From Zygnema cylindricum (taxonomy: Eukaryota > Streptophyta > Zygnematophyceae > Zygnematales > Zygnemataceae), in assembly GCA_037447655.1 (NCBI GenBank), contig JBBHKE010001800.1, forward strand, positions 242,795-306,794: a DNA stretch of 64,000 nt, in the 5' to 3' direction. The position numbers and the translations under genes were made by a program. Positions 35,500 through 47,560 of the stretch are shown here, piece after piece; the first letter of the stretch is position 1; the number at the start of each line of letters is the position of its first letter. The notes under the pieces were generated by a model, which did not search any database, was not told the origin of the DNA, and worked only from the letters and a program-made list of their open reading frames with translations.

Positions 35500-38187
35500 G
35501 GGTTCACGAGGGTTTTAACGCTTAAATTACCAAAAGGGGCTTAACACTTTTGGGAATATGGGTGGCTTTACGGGGGTATGCTTCACTTGTGCGAGTCAAT
35601 TTCTTTAAGGTGAAGGTGTGAACATTTTTCTCGGTCAGCTTTGGAAAAAATAAAAAGCACCTTAGTTTTTTCTTGACGTTCTTTTTGTATTTTTCCATAG
35701 TATTCGTATATAGGGGGAAAATGCGGAGACTCGAGTTACACGTAATGAATTATATATGACGACCTGTACTCATGAGAACTCATTACTAATTTCATTATTG
35801 CCAAAAAATTACGACGTCGTTAACAACAAAATGAAGGATATTTTCCAGCCACTCAGCGCCTGCAACGCACGTGATTCCCAATAAATCGAGAATTAACTAA
35901 AAACATCTGAAATTCGCAACTTCTGGAGATCACTGTACCACAAATAGCCGGAAAAATGCCAAAATCATATGTTTGTCAATTTTGACATTGCAAATAGTGT
36001 GGTTTTTCACCGTATTAAATTGGAGAGGGCGTTCACCACTTAATACAGTAAGTCGCGCTGTATCCGTTTTAGTGTGAAATCGTACGGTTTAGAAAACACT
36101 GTACCTTTCACGCGCTGCGTCCAAACTCCAAGGCTAGGTGAGAGAATAATCGAAACGACAAAACAAATATGACAAAAAAATGGCCGACCAGTAATGAATA
36201 TCAAGATAAGACATGGACGATATCACTAATTTGAGTACTGCCAAAACACTTCGACAACTGACGTTCCTTAAAACAAAATTGACCTATCTGTCAAAGCCAA
36301 TTAGCGCCTGCAGAACACGTGATTCCAAAAAATATTGTTTTAACTGGAATCAGTCGTACGGACATTTTTTGACAGCAGCCTCGACTTTGGCGGATCAATC
36401 CCTGTCCTTTGCGCGCATTCACAGAATCTTTAAAATGCGCTTGGCCATGAAACATATATCCACGTGGCACAACCTGCCTTGTCAAGCGACTTCATAAGCA
36501 GAAATTTCGTGGCTACAATAGCTCAGAAAGAATCTTATCTACAGAAATATAAAGAAACCGTATTTCCAGCCACGAAACTGCATAAGAAACACGTAGCAGG
36601 ATTGACGATCTGGCAACTTTTCCTTCATTATGCGTTCCCAAGTGTAGCAGGATCATGCAAGACGTGGCGAAGTCATACAACGTCTTCGATGGTCACATCG
36701 CACGAATGCAGATGTCCCACGCGGCACAAACCACTACCTCAACCGTCAGGATCCGAGATTTGCACATGTCAGGGTCTCCGATCACTCCGCGTTCCTTTTT
36801 GCAGCAGCGGCAACACGCGGGCTCACCAAAGTATGTCAGGATCACTTATTGGTGCCATGTGTCACATAGTTGTACATGCGGTACAGTAGGCTGCAGGTTG
36901 GAGTTCAGACACATAAGAAAGTCATCGGAATGTGTAGGATTCTGTACGATTTTATGCGTATTCCTGGTGACGTCCTTTCATTAGCCTATGGAATGCCAGC
37001 TACAGCTACACTTTTGTCAGCAAGTGGTGTCTGGCGAATGAATGGCTATTCGTTTCAAAGGGCCGGTGCTGACGTGACAAAAAGGCAGATGTGCCTTTTG
37101 ACTTTTTCAAAGCCTTAGGGCAAATAATGTCGCAGCTCGTAACGGAGAAGCCCTTCGCTAACTCTGTCGTATTTGATAATTCGTAACGGAGAAAAAAAAA
37201 CTTCCATAACAGCAGTTTCATACCATTTATATTCCGCCACGTGTACAGGCCTAGCTGTACACTTTCGGGCACTGCTGAAAGTTTTTGAAAGATGAACACG
37301 AAGAAAGGAAACGCGAGAAAAGTCTCCTGTAATTTTTACTCCGTCACAAAAAGAAAAATCTGCCATTGGCGCATTTTACAGCAGCACGGGCGAAGAAGCT
37401 CCATACCATTCACCGTTGTTAGGGTTTTCACGTGGTACAAAAGGTACATGTAAGTCGTACCTTTTGAACCATACACCGTCCGATTAACTTGTTTTCGGAC
37501 GTTAATTTCCATGCACTTTCTTGTAGATTTCCTTTCCTTTCTTTCTTCCTTTCCGGGATCATACGCCGTGACAACGTCAAATTTTCGGAGACAGCAACCG
37601 ACATTTTCCAATGGACTCATTACACGTCATCAGATTCTGTTAATCGCTTCCCAAACGGAGAACCCGAGGTCGATTTTTTTTGTTCCGGAAGCTTCGTGCG
37701 ATCGGGGTCCTTCAACTTTCTGCGCTAACGAAGGGCTCTCGTTACATCTGACGTTTGTCGTTACGTTTCGCAACCCCAGAAGGACAAAACGCCCGAATTT
37801 TCGCAGAAAACACGTGTAGTGAAGTGTAGATGTAACACACAAACGCCAAAAGGAGATTTTAGGGTGTTTCGCGACTGTAACGATTCTGTACGGCCTGGTG
37901 CATACAATAATAACGAGATTCTGTGTGTTAAAATTCCGTTACAAACATGTCGTTTCGAAGGGCTCCTCGTTACAAGTTTAGAATGGCAAAACAGAAAAAC
38001 ACGCTCCAGTTAAAGCGTTTTTGTCATTTTCCGGGGTTTCAAGCGTCCGTACAATCATATAAGTACAAAATGGACGCAGAGGAACAAAACTGCAGACAAT
38101 TGTAGGGTACACATGTCCCCGTAACTGTAAACATATACGGATAGAAATATTGAAATACATGTACTCACTGAAATGTTAAGTACAGAA
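35500..38187. other. Intergenic region, no gene recognised
   Basis: From about 36.2 kb the GC content rises, and overlapping frames of 80-141 codons appear on both strands without domains or splice support. It may be decayed mobile DNA. Confidence 0.4.
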
Positions 38188-38457
38188 TTAGGGTGAAGTT
38201 CCATTAGACCAAAAGTGAGGCTGTTTACATAAATCCGTACCTTTTTGCAGTAAAACGAACTGGCTTTCTTGTTTTAATTAGCAAAACAACATTACAGTTT
38301 CGTTTTTAAAGAGGATTCAACCAAGATTCTGCAAAGGTACGGGAGGTAACAAAGACCGTTGGATTGTACTTAGGATATTCATCCGCGAAGCATTCGCTCC
38401 ATCCGATTTTGTAATTGACTACCCACCTTGGGTATGTGGCGAGTATAACTATTACAA

Positions 38458-39009
38458 GTGGAAGAACAAGACACGTGTCGCAATGGATCACTACCAAAAT
38501 TTTTACACCACGCACAAGAGATGTGCCTACGGGACAAGGTGGACGCGAGTCCACCAAAGTTCAACCGATTTAATTGCCAATTTCGTAGAGTACTGAATCA
38601 GGTAAAAACTTGTAGCGATAAAGCCGATTATCAAACGGTGAGGGGTACCGATACTTGTGGTATTTGGTTCACTATACATGCTATGCATGTTAAGACGGAT
38701 GTTGTAAGTCAAACTAACGTAGCCACAAAGACTTTTAAATACAAATATTATGGAGGAAGTATGTATTATGTTATGAAAAGGTTGTTTATACAAAGTAAAA
38801 GTATAGATGGGGACTTTACGTCACCTCAGCAAGCTATGTTGTTAATGAGGAGTTTACCTGATGAGTATAAGGGTCCCATGGACAGGCTTAACGACACTCC
38901 ACAACGTCGGTGGAACTTAGCATTAGCAATTGAGCTTATTTTGACCAAAGAGTCTCACCATATTTCCAAAAGAGGTGGTAAGTATGTACAAGCTCTAACT
39001 AGCCTCTAA
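38458..39009 (+). pseudogene. copia gag (copy 1)
   Basis: The frame contains KFNRFNCQFRRVLNQVKTC, then LLMRSLPDEYKGPMDRLND typical of the Ty1/copia gag helical region, and ends at a stop in place of the knuckle region. The knuckle follows in another frame at 39077 as CYYCDEKRHVFRRY, a CCHC motif whose last Cys is Tyr; copy 2 retains Cys there. Would form the particle shell if intact. Confidence 0.6.
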
Positions 39010-39087
39010 CTAACCAGTTATCAGATACTAGAATTAACAATGGAAGAGGTATTGGGCTAAGAAGGTCACACCTGATATGTTATTATT

Positions 39088-39597
39088 GTGATGAGAAACG
39101 ACATGTTTTTAGGCGATATAGTGCCAAAAGGAAAGCGAAAGCTACAGAGAACTTTCACTCTAGCTAGGAGGATAGCATGGTTCCTTTGCATTCAAGTGTA
39201 CGACCAACAACATTTCTCCAACAAAATTTTGGAGGAGAACATGAGCACCTTCCCCATTACCAGCGAGAAGAAACCCTTCGCACAGGCACAAGCAGCGGAA
39301 GGCATGGAGAAGGACGAATGGATAATGAACTCTACAACATATGCACATATGTGCCGCAGGCGCCACTTGTTCGAAAGTATTCAATCAACTCCTCTTATCA
39401 AAATGTATTTCAAAGATGATACCTTCGGTCAGTGGAATGCAAAAGGGAGGGTTTCACTTATGTTGAATGCAAAAGGAAAAATAGTGAAAAGGAACTTAAA
39501 AGTTGTCTTGCTACAACCAACTTTCAAAAGATTTTTTTACTTTATGTTTTGTAGAAGAAAAGGAAGGATTTATAACTATATACGAAAATGGGAGTAA
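39088..39597 (+). pseudogene. copia protease region (copy 1)
   Basis: DEWIMNSTTYAHM occupies the position of the aspartic protease D-S-G-A motif, with the catalytic Asp changed to Asn and Gly to Thr. Then come LFESIQSTPL and GRVSLMLNAKGK. The second copy keeps WIMDSRASPHM. The enzyme would process the polyprotein, but this copy cannot. Confidence 0.6.
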
Positions 39598-39877
39598 AAC
39601 AGTGAGTAAGAATAGGAAAATAGTTGCTAATGGATTTGAAAGAGGAAGCTCGGCTCAGTCTTGCAAACAAAATTGAAAGTGATGTTATGTACTCATGTGT
39701 CATCAATGATTCTTAGTATGGCAAAAACATATAGGGCATGTGAACTATGATCGATTACAACAAATGGTTGACCAAAAAAATGGTTGAAGGAATAACACTT
39801 AGCTAGAAACCAGCGCCAAATGTACATGACAGTTATGCAATGGGAAAAAATCATAAGTTGCCATTCCTTTCGCAAAC

Positions 39878-40095
39878 TACACCATGAATCGATATTACTG
39901 TTAATATTGTTGTCTTTTAAAACATTTTTTTTCTGTAAACACTTGTCCAATTACGGATATAACAGTTGCGATTGAAAGTTAAGATTTTCACTTTCCCATT
40001 GACGGTCTCCATGTGAAAATTCGACAAGTGTGTACGCCCATAAGGTGTTTTGAGTGGCGAAAAAATTATTAACACTAATAGCGATACAAGGTGTA
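39878..40095. mobile_element. MITE, family alpha, inside copia copy 1
   Basis: TACACCATGAATCGATATTA ... TAATAGCGATACAAGGTGTA, 218 bp, TA-flanked. It interrupts pol between the GAG-pre-integrase segment (LPFLSQTT) and the integrase core. Copy 2 carries the same insertion at the same place (47005-47225). Confidence 0.85.
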
Positions 40096-40177
40096 GTCAC
40101 AAAAGTAACATGGTGTTAAAATAAATCCATTCAAATGTATGGGGTTTGTCTAAGTTAACATACGTGGGAGGTTTTAG

Positions 40178-40492
40178 ATGCTTACTTTCACAGATAACTA
40201 TACTATGTTTACTATAGGTTTTTTCTTGAAAGGTGAAGATGAAGTTTTGTCAAAATTTAAAGCGTATAAGGCTTGGAGTGAATATCTGCGTGAGAGGAAA
40301 ATAGTGGCACTAAGATTTGACAATGGAGGAAAGTATGTTTCTAATGAGTTCCTAGAGTTTTTAAAATTAATTGGATTCACACATCAGTTAACTATTCATT
40401 ATTCTCCACAACAAAATGGTATCGCAGAGAGAATGAATATGTCTCTAACAAAGTGCTCTAAAACGATGTTAGCACATATAAACATAGGTTAG
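40178..40492 (+). pseudogene. copia integrase core (copy 1)
   Basis: The frame encodes MLTFTDNYTMFT, LRFDNGGKYVSNEF (second catalytic Asp) and YSPQQNGIAERMN (catalytic Glu) in normal spacing for the rve fold. The N-terminal zinc part lies before the MITE in a broken frame. It would insert element cDNA into the genome. Confidence 0.75.
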
Positions 40493-40719
40493 CACATGTA
40501 AACTTAAAATAGAAATTATGGGCAAAAACTATGACTCGTGCAACTTATGTTAGAAAACATATTAGAAACAGAGGCAATAAAATGTAAAACTTCCTATGGA
40601 ATGTGGACAAGAGAAACCAGATGCGAGTCACTTCAAGGTTTTTGGGGATATAATTTTTATCCTAGATAATCATTTGCAAAAATGAAAGTTGGAGCTTAGC
40701 TGTTTACCACAGTTCTTTT

Positions 40720-41233
40720 TGTAACACCGTAAAATGATTGTGGACTTGGAAATGGGGAGGTTGCTGTAATTGTAAAACCTGTAGCGCAGCTTCGCAGTAT
40801 AACAACTTAGTACTGTGACAGAGCAACGCAGTATAGCAGCAGAGAGAGCAGCGCAGCTTAGCAACATAGCGACGTAGCAAAATGTAGAAGTTGCGATAGG
40901 CTTCTAGAACCTAGTATGGATATGATGTGGTTTCTACCGGCTGTCCACGAGTGAAATATTCGGACAGTTACCGTACCAGTTGGACTAGAAGAAGGGTAGT
41001 TTAAGTAGAGAGTTAGCGTAGTCGATAGGCGACTCTTTTTGGAAGTAGACTTATCAGCTAGCTTCTCAAGGTTGTAACTCCTTCTTGATAAATATAATAT
41101 AATTATCCAAACCATTGTGTAAGCTGTGTACTCTGTCTACTTTGTTGTTGCTACGAGAGGATCCTCGGTTTACTCCGCTGTGCACGACCGGCGGGTGTGT
41201 AATTAGTAGATCTCACCCCCCCCCCCTTTTACA
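40720..41233. mobile_element. Possible solo LTR inserted in copia copy 1
   Basis: Begins TGTAACACC and ends CCCCTTTTACA (TGTAA...TTACA), about 514 bp, non-coding, with a C12 run near the end. It lies where pol coding is absent between integrase and RT. No target-site duplication is visible (CTTTT versus TATAT), so the call is weak. Confidence 0.3.
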
Positions 41234-41456
41234 TATATAGTGTAAGACAGAAAAAAAGATAAAGTCTGCGTAGCCACGAACATCATTGTTAAGGATGAGG
41301 GCAGATGAGTTGATGTATAAAATTTGCATGCTGATGAGAAGAAAGATCTAAGTGTTAATTATAATTTTTTGGAAGAAAGGCCTTTGTTGTTTAGAAATTA
41401 TTTTGCAAATACCTATACGTCTATACCAACTCAGAGTGACCTTTCACTAACACAAA

Positions 41457-42107
41457 ATGACTTCTAGCTATGGAGCTAAAAGATATAATCAAAATGAGGG
41501 GATAAATTATGAGGAAACTTTCTTACCAGGTGTTAGGTTTCCTTTTGGTCGCATTTCACTTACATTAGCTACTATAGAGGATTTTGAAATCCACCAAATG
41601 GACGTAAAGAATGCTTTCTTGCATATTGATTTAGAATAATCATCTACATTAAGTAACCAGAGATGTATTAAGAAGTAGGAAAAAAATATCTTGTATATAG
41701 TTTTTCAAAATCTTTGTATGGCTTAAAACGGGCCCTGATCTAGTAGAACCGAAATTAATATGAATTTTTGATAGGTTTAGGATTCACTAAAATTAGCTCT
41801 GATACATTTTGTATATATGAGGTGTGGTGATAATCTTGATGAGGTGGTGTTTATTGTTGTATTTGATGCAAATTAGTAAGAACAAAGAAAGAATTTCTAG
41901 ATAATACACGTGTTTATTTCACAATTCGAAATGGAAGATTTGAGTGAGGCAAAATGTATCCTTAGAATAGAAGTACAAAGAAACATAGAAAAGATAATTA
42001 TTAGGTTAACTTATGAAGAAGTGATAAAGAACACGTTTGAAAAAATTGGCTTGGTGCCAAAGGTTGTGAAAATCTTATACGCAGAAACTTTAAGGAATGA
42101 AGCATGA
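41457..42107 (+). pseudogene. copia reverse transcriptase fragment (copy 1)
   Basis: NQNEGINYEETFLPGVRFPF and IHQMDVKNAFLHIDLE match the start of copia RT. Then come YGLKR and, at 41931, EMEDLSEAKCILRIEVQ, equal to the usual DLGEAKYILGIEI. The YVDD catalytic motif is not readable in any frame, so the domain is dead. Confidence 0.65.
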
Positions 42108-42204
42108 GCTTTGAGTATTGATAAAAGGGGAACTAAAGACAAAAGAACAAGAGTTTATGTCTTAAGTCCCCTATCAACAAATAGCAGGGAGTCTGATTTA
42201 TTTT

Positions 42205-43500
42205 ATGAATTGCAGTTGGTCGGACATTGTAGCTTTTGTATGTGTATTGAGCAAAACTTTGCCAAATCCATGTATGAGAGACTGGGAGGCAACAAAAACG
42301 GTATTAAGATATCTTGTTGCGACCAATTTTTTTTGGCTTACTTTGGGAGGGGACAAGGTTGGCATTAATACTTGGAGCGATGCTAAATATGGTGAGGTGC
42401 CTAGTAAGAAATCTACATCTCGGTATGTCATTCAAATTGGAAGTGGAACTTGTATTTAGAATAGTAAACTCCAAAAGGTCACGGCTCAATCCCCTATGTA
42501 GGCAGAATACATGGCTACAAGTGCAGCCTTAAGAAGCTACTTTGGATTAAAGCAATTCTTCAAGAGTTCGGTTTTACACAACAATAGAAACAAATAATAC
42601 GGTGCGACAATTAGGTAGCCGTTTTTGTGTCAACAATCCCAATTCAGCATTTTGATAGTACGCATATTGACATTCATCTACATTTCGTACGAGAGAAAGT
42701 GTTTGTAAAAGTCGTCAAACTTTGTAGCTTGCGTGATGAGAAAATGATTGCAAACAGGTTGACAAAATCCCTTCCAGCTCGCAAGTTGGAATACTGAAGT
42801 AAAACATGTGACCTAAGTGAGTAAGTCTTTCAAAGCTTAAGGGGAGTATTGGATTGGTCGGACATTGTAGCTGTTGTAGGTGTATTGAGCAAAACTTTGC
42901 CAAATCCACGTAGGAGAGATTGGGAGGCAGCAAAAACGGTATTAAGATATCTTGTTGCGACCAAAATTTTTTGGCTTACTTTGGGAGGGGACAAGGTTGG
43001 CATTAATACTGGGAGCGATGCTAACTATGGTGAGGTGCCTAGTAAGAAATCTACATCTCGGTATGTCATTCAAATTGGAAGTGGAACTTGTATTTAGAGT
43101 AGTAAACTCCAAAAGGTCACGGCTCAATCCCCTACGTAGGCAGAATACATGGCTACAAGTGCAGCCTTGAAGAAGCTACTTTGGATTAAAGCAATTCTTC
43201 AAGAGTTCGGTTTTACACAACAATAGACACAAATAATGCAGCCTTGAAGAAGCTACTTTGGATTAAAGCAATTCTTCAAGAGTTCGGTTTTACACAACAA
43301 TAGACACAAATAATGCGGTGCGACAATTAGGTAGCCGTTTTTGTGTCAACAATCCCAATTCAACATTTTGAAAGTACGCATATTGACATTCATCTACATT
43401 TCGTACGACAGAAAGTATTTGTAAAAGTCGTCAAACTTTGTAGCTTGCGTGGTGAGAAAATGATTGCAAACAAGTTGACAAAATCCCTTCCAGCTCGCAA
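42205..43500 (+). pseudogene. copia RNase H, tandemly duplicated
   Basis: The segment DWEA.KTVLRYLVAT...GDKVGIN..SDA.YGEVPSKKSTSRYVIQ is present twice, 638 bp apart (42312 and 42950). The second copy ends with MIANKLTKSLPARKLEY, the typical C-terminal end of copia pol. A stop follows GSGTCI in both. A 76-78-bp stretch (GCAGCCTTGAAGAAGCTAC...) is further repeated at 43160 and 43238. Confidence 0.8.
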
Positions 43501-43561
43501 GTTGGAATACTGAAGTAAAACATGTGACCTAAGTGAGTAAGTCTTTCAAAGCTTAAAGGGA

Positions 43562-43797
43562 GTATTGGAAAGTAAGCCTCACTAAGTGTTACAAATTGTA
43601 GTCCAAGACTTTGAATATTTTTGGACTATAAACGACTCAATATTGATTTGATTTAGTGTGGATATTTTGTAGTATCTACTAGAATCATTTTAATTTTTAG
43701 ATAGATATGGACGAACGCCAATGAATACAAACGTGAAACCTGTCTCCCTGATTTTTTCGTGTAAAGATATTATGTTAGGACAATTCTGGTCCTAACA
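43562..43797 (+). repeat. Putative 3' LTR of copia copy 1
   Basis: The polypurine tract AAGCTTAAAGGGAG precedes TATTGGAAAG (expected TGTTGG), and the candidate end GGTCCTAACA lies 236 bp later. There is no second copy in the window to fix the borders. Confidence 0.4.
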
Positions 43798-44029
43798 CTT
43801 TAAATTTTGTGAGCAGATTCTCTGGTTCACTTTATACATACGTTTTAGATGCTTTCAAGATCTTTAGGGTATTTAGATTAGCTAGAAATGATCAACTGAT
43901 ACAGAATGTAAATTCTACAGAGTTTAAGAAATGATAGCACTCTTTGCAACTTCAATTTATTATGTCATATTGTTTTTGACTTGGTTGTTATTTACTTGTC
44001 CGGTTGAAAGACCTCTATCATTTGGAGTT

Positions 44030-44600
44030 TGTTGAAAGGAATCCCCTTTGGGTCTGTTGAAAAGAGGTAATTAATAGTTCACTTCTCTATTTTAATTTTA
44101 CTCTAAAGAAAGAGAGTAAGGATCAAAGGCACGCCATGGCTGCCGCAATATTTAGAAAGTGGCAGATTTTGAAGTAGAGGATATTTAACTAAAATGTTGC
44201 CTAAGTCCAGATTTATACTTGGGTCTGTAGACTTCTATATAGTCGTACGTCTTAACCATTAAGGCGTTATCGAAACGATACACGTGACGGGTTTCAAAGA
44301 TATATAAACATTAACGCAACAGCTAATTAATAACAGAATAACCAAAAGGAGCAATTCATGCATGTACGCGAATCTGAACCGTGTAAAATATGTTTTGATC
44401 GGACGACCGACATTATAGCCGCCACGCGAAGTGAGATTTTAGCGGCATACGGAGATAGCGTCACGCGGTGCCACGTGGCGCCACATTATTTGATACCGGA
44501 GAAGATGGGAGGAGGAACCATGGCTTCCGATTTGACAGGTGTCACCTTGTAGACCTTGTCGTACAATGTCCGTTTGAAAACCTATAAATAGGTCGACTTT
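44030..44600 (+). repeat. Diverged LTR fragment of the gag-only family
   Basis: Similar in plus orientation to LTRs A-C: TGTTGAAAAGAGGTAATTAATAGTTCAC, GGCACGCCATGG, the G-box GCCACGTGGC (44470-44479), AACCATGGCTTCCGA, then a TATA box CTATAAATAG near 44582. Its tRNA-like segment is strongly decayed. No PBS follows, so the R/U5 end is lost or not recognised. Confidence 0.6.
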
Positions 44601-45284
44601 TGTTTGTCTGCACCCATAAACGACGTGTCCCTCGGCCGACGTCAACAAACTGGTACCTTTGTCCCTCGGCTAACGTCAGCAAACGGGTAGCTTTACCCCT
44701 TGGGCGACCTCAACGACCGGGTAAATTTCAAAGCACCACCTCGGCAATCGTTTTTAACCGTCAGATCTTGGCTGCTCGAAGTTGTCGATGAATATAAATG
44801 AAACCGGCACCTACAGTAATGCGTCTTGAGCCATCTATTCTTCTTACGTGACCACCCGATTTTACGTCAATCGTTGTGTAGTTTTGGGTCGCGTCTACAA
44901 ACGCCCGTATGGACGTGTTAAATAGTACAAAAATTACGTACACGTATTGATAGACATGACGCGGTCCATGATACGGGCATGATAAACGGGACATTGTTTA
45001 GGTTAGATCTTGGTCGCTCGATCATGTCAAGCGGTTTACACTGATCGTTATGTTGTTTTGTATCGCGTCTGCAATTTGCACCAATCGTTGTGTTGTTTTG
45101 TGTCGCGTGTAATTATGCACGTACGCGCGTCTAAAACAGTATAATACTACTTCCACGTCTCGATAATTAGGACACGGTCCTAGTGAAACGGGCATGACAA
45201 ACATAAAAATGTACAGGTTCGTGTAACGGGCATGAAAAATAAGTCACAGTCCATACGCGTGTAACGAGCGTGATTAACTAGTCA
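44601..45284. other. Unassigned sequence after the LTR fragment
   Basis: Repeated phrases such as GTCCCTCGGC.GACGTCA.CAAAC (44622-44700) and CGGGCATGA (44960-45260) suggest decayed internal repeats. No gene is seen. Confidence 0.35.
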
Positions 45285-46413
45285 GACCAAAAGTGAGACT
45301 GTTTACAAAAATCCGAACCTTTTGCGGTATAACGTACTGGCTTTCTTGTTTTTTTTAACAAAACAACATTACAGTTTTGGTTTTACAGAGGATCTGACCA
45401 AGATTCTCCAAAGGTACGTGAGGTAACAAAGACCATTGGATTGTACTAAGGACATTCATCCACGAAGCATTCGCTCCATCCGATTTTGTATTTGACTACC
45501 CATGTGGCTGGTCAATTACAGAATATGTAGAATTATTACACGTGGAAGATGAAGACACGTTTCACAATGGATCACCACCAAAATTTTGACACCACTTATA
45601 AGGGATGTGCCTACGGACAAGGTGGACGCCAGTCCACCAAGTTCAACTGAAAACAATCGCCAATTTTGAAGTGTTCTGTATCGGGTAAAAACTTGTAATG
45701 ATAAAGTTAATATCGATAGTTATAATTATCGAACGGTAAGTGGTACAGATACTTGTGGTATTTTGTTAATCATACATATATATGTAGTATTTTGTTCATT
45801 ATGCATGCTATGTATGTTAAGACAGAGGTTGTCTATTAGACTAACGTAACCACAAAGATTTTTGAATACAAAAATTATGGATTAGTATGTATTATGCTAT
45901 TAAAAAGGTGCTTATACAGAGTAAAAGTATAGGTGGGGACTTTACGTCACCGCAGAAGGCTATTTTATTAATGAGAAGATTACCTTATGAGTATAAGGGT
46001 CCCATGGGCATGCTTAAGGGCACTCCACAACGTCGGTGGAACTTAGCATCAACAATTTAGATTATTTTGAGCGAAGTGTCTCACCGGATTTACAAAAGAG
46101 GGAGAACTCTATATCCATCTTTCAGATACTAAGATTGGCAACGGAAGAGGTTCTAGGCTTAGAAATGTCACCTCTGATATGTTATTATTGTGAAGAGAAA
46201 TGACATTTTTTTAGGCGCTGTAATGCCAACAAGAAAGGGAAAGCTACAAGGAACTTTCGCTCTGGGTGGGAGAGACAACATGGTTCCTTTGAATTCAAGT
46301 GTACGACCAACAACATTATCCAATGAAATTTTGGAGGAAAATATGAGCACTTTCCCCATTCCCCCATTACCATCGAGAAGAAACACTTCCCACAAGCACA
46401 AGCAACGGAAGTC

Positions 46414-46656
46414 GTGGAGGAGGTCGAATGGATAATGGACTCTAGAGCATCTCCACATATGTGGCGCAGTTGTCAGTTGTTCGAAGGTATTCAATCAACT
46501 CCTCTTATCGAAATATATTTTATTGAGGATACCTTTGTCTTGTGGAATGCAAAAGGGAGGGTTTCACTTATGGTAGACGTAGAAGGAAAAACTGTGAAAA
46601 TGAACCTAGATGTTGTTTTGCTACTACCAACTTTCTTAATAAGTGTTTTCTTCTAA
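46414..46656 (+). pseudogene. copia protease region (copy 2)
   Basis: WIMDSRASPHM keeps the catalytic Asp of the D-S-G-A motif, with Gly replaced by Arg, followed by LFEGIQSTPL and GRVSLMVDVEGK. Better preserved than copy 1. Confidence 0.65.
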
Positions 46657-46738
46657 ATGAATTCTTTCTTTATGTTAGTAGAATAAAAGGAAGGATTTAG
46701 AACTATATACAAAAATAGGAGGAAAACAGTGAGTAAAA

Positions 46739-47014
46739 ATGGGAAAATTGTTGCATATGGATTTGAAGGAGGAAACTAGGCTCAATCTTGTAAATAAATT
46801 TGAAAGTGACGTTTTGTACCCAATTGTCATCAATGATTTTGACGTGTGGCAAAAACATCTAAAGCATATGAACTATGATAGGTTACAACAAATTGTTAAC
46901 CAAAAAATGGTTGAAAAAATAACACTTAGGGAGAGACTAGTGTTAAATGTATGTGACGGTTGTGCAATAGGGAAAACTTATAAACTGCCATTCCCTTCAC
47001 AAACTACACCCTGA
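46739..47014 (+). pseudogene. copia GAG-pre-integrase domain (copy 2)
   Basis: FDVWQKHLKHMNYDRLQQIV...VCDGCAIGKTYKLPFPSQTT shows the H-x-N-Y-D-R and C-x2-C pattern of the pre-integrase zinc domain (His, then DGCAIGK). The frame is terminated by the MITE insertion. Confidence 0.75.
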
Positions 47015-47225
47015 ATCGATATTATTGTTAATATTGTTCCCGTCTCTTAAAATATTTTCCCTCCGTACACACTTGTTGGATTACAGATCTAACGGTTGCG
47101 ATTGAAAGGCAAGATTTTCAACTTCGCATAGACGGTCTCCATGCGAAAATCGAACAAGTATGTATGCACATAACGTGTTTTGAGTGGCGAAAAATTTGTT
47201 AACACTAATACCGATACACAGTGTA
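47005..47225. mobile_element. MITE, family alpha, inside copia copy 2
   Basis: TACACCCTGAATCGATATTA ... TAATACCGATACACAGTGTA, 221 bp, at the same pol position as in copy 1. Its nearest relative in the window is the 39878 copy. Confidence 0.85.
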
Positions 47226-47560
47226 GTCACAGAAGTAGCAAAGTGTTAAAATGAAACCATTCAAATGTATGGGGTTTTGTCTAATATAACATATGTGGGA
47301 GGTGTTAGATATATGCTTACTTTCACGAATGAGTATAGTAGGTTTACAACAAGTTTATTTTTAAATAGTGAACTTGAAGTTTTGTCAAAATTTAATGAGT
47401 ATAAGGACGAGAGTGAAAATCCGCGTGAGAGAAAAATAGTGGCACTAAGATTTGCCAATGGAGGAAAGCATGTTTCTAATGAGTTCAAAAAATATTTAAA
47501 TTTAATTAGAATTAGTTAACTGTTCATTATTCTCCTTAGCACATATAAACATAGATTAAA

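Larger units (their letters stand above)
38191..43797 (+). mobile_element. Ty1/copia retrotransposon copy 1, decayed
   Basis: In order: gag (38458-39009), knuckle and protease (39070-39590), GAG-pre-integrase (39700-39875), a MITE (39878-40095), integrase (40178-40492), an LTR-like insertion (40720-41233), RT (41457-42100), RNase H duplicated in tandem (42212-42849 and 42850-43500), polypurine tract and a 3' LTR (about 43562-43797). Stops and frameshifts are frequent. No 5' LTR is recognised; the left edge is instead a GGGTGAAGTTCCATT end. Confidence 0.75.
45285..47560 (+). mobile_element. Ty1/copia copy 2, same family as copy 1, truncated
   Basis: Parallel to 38205-40500: leader from ACCAAAAGTGAGACTGTTTAC, gag remnants (45600-46110), knuckle (46177), protease WIMDSRASPHM (46432), GAG-pre-integrase (46739-47014), MITE (47005-47225), integrase start LRFANGGKHVSNEF (47442, catalytic Asp replaced by Ala). 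It stops near 47560; RT, RNase H and 3' LTR are missing. Confidence 0.75.

Noticed and set aside
36213-37118. Overlapping 80-141-codon frames
   Set aside because: No domain, codon pattern or splice support; both strands open.
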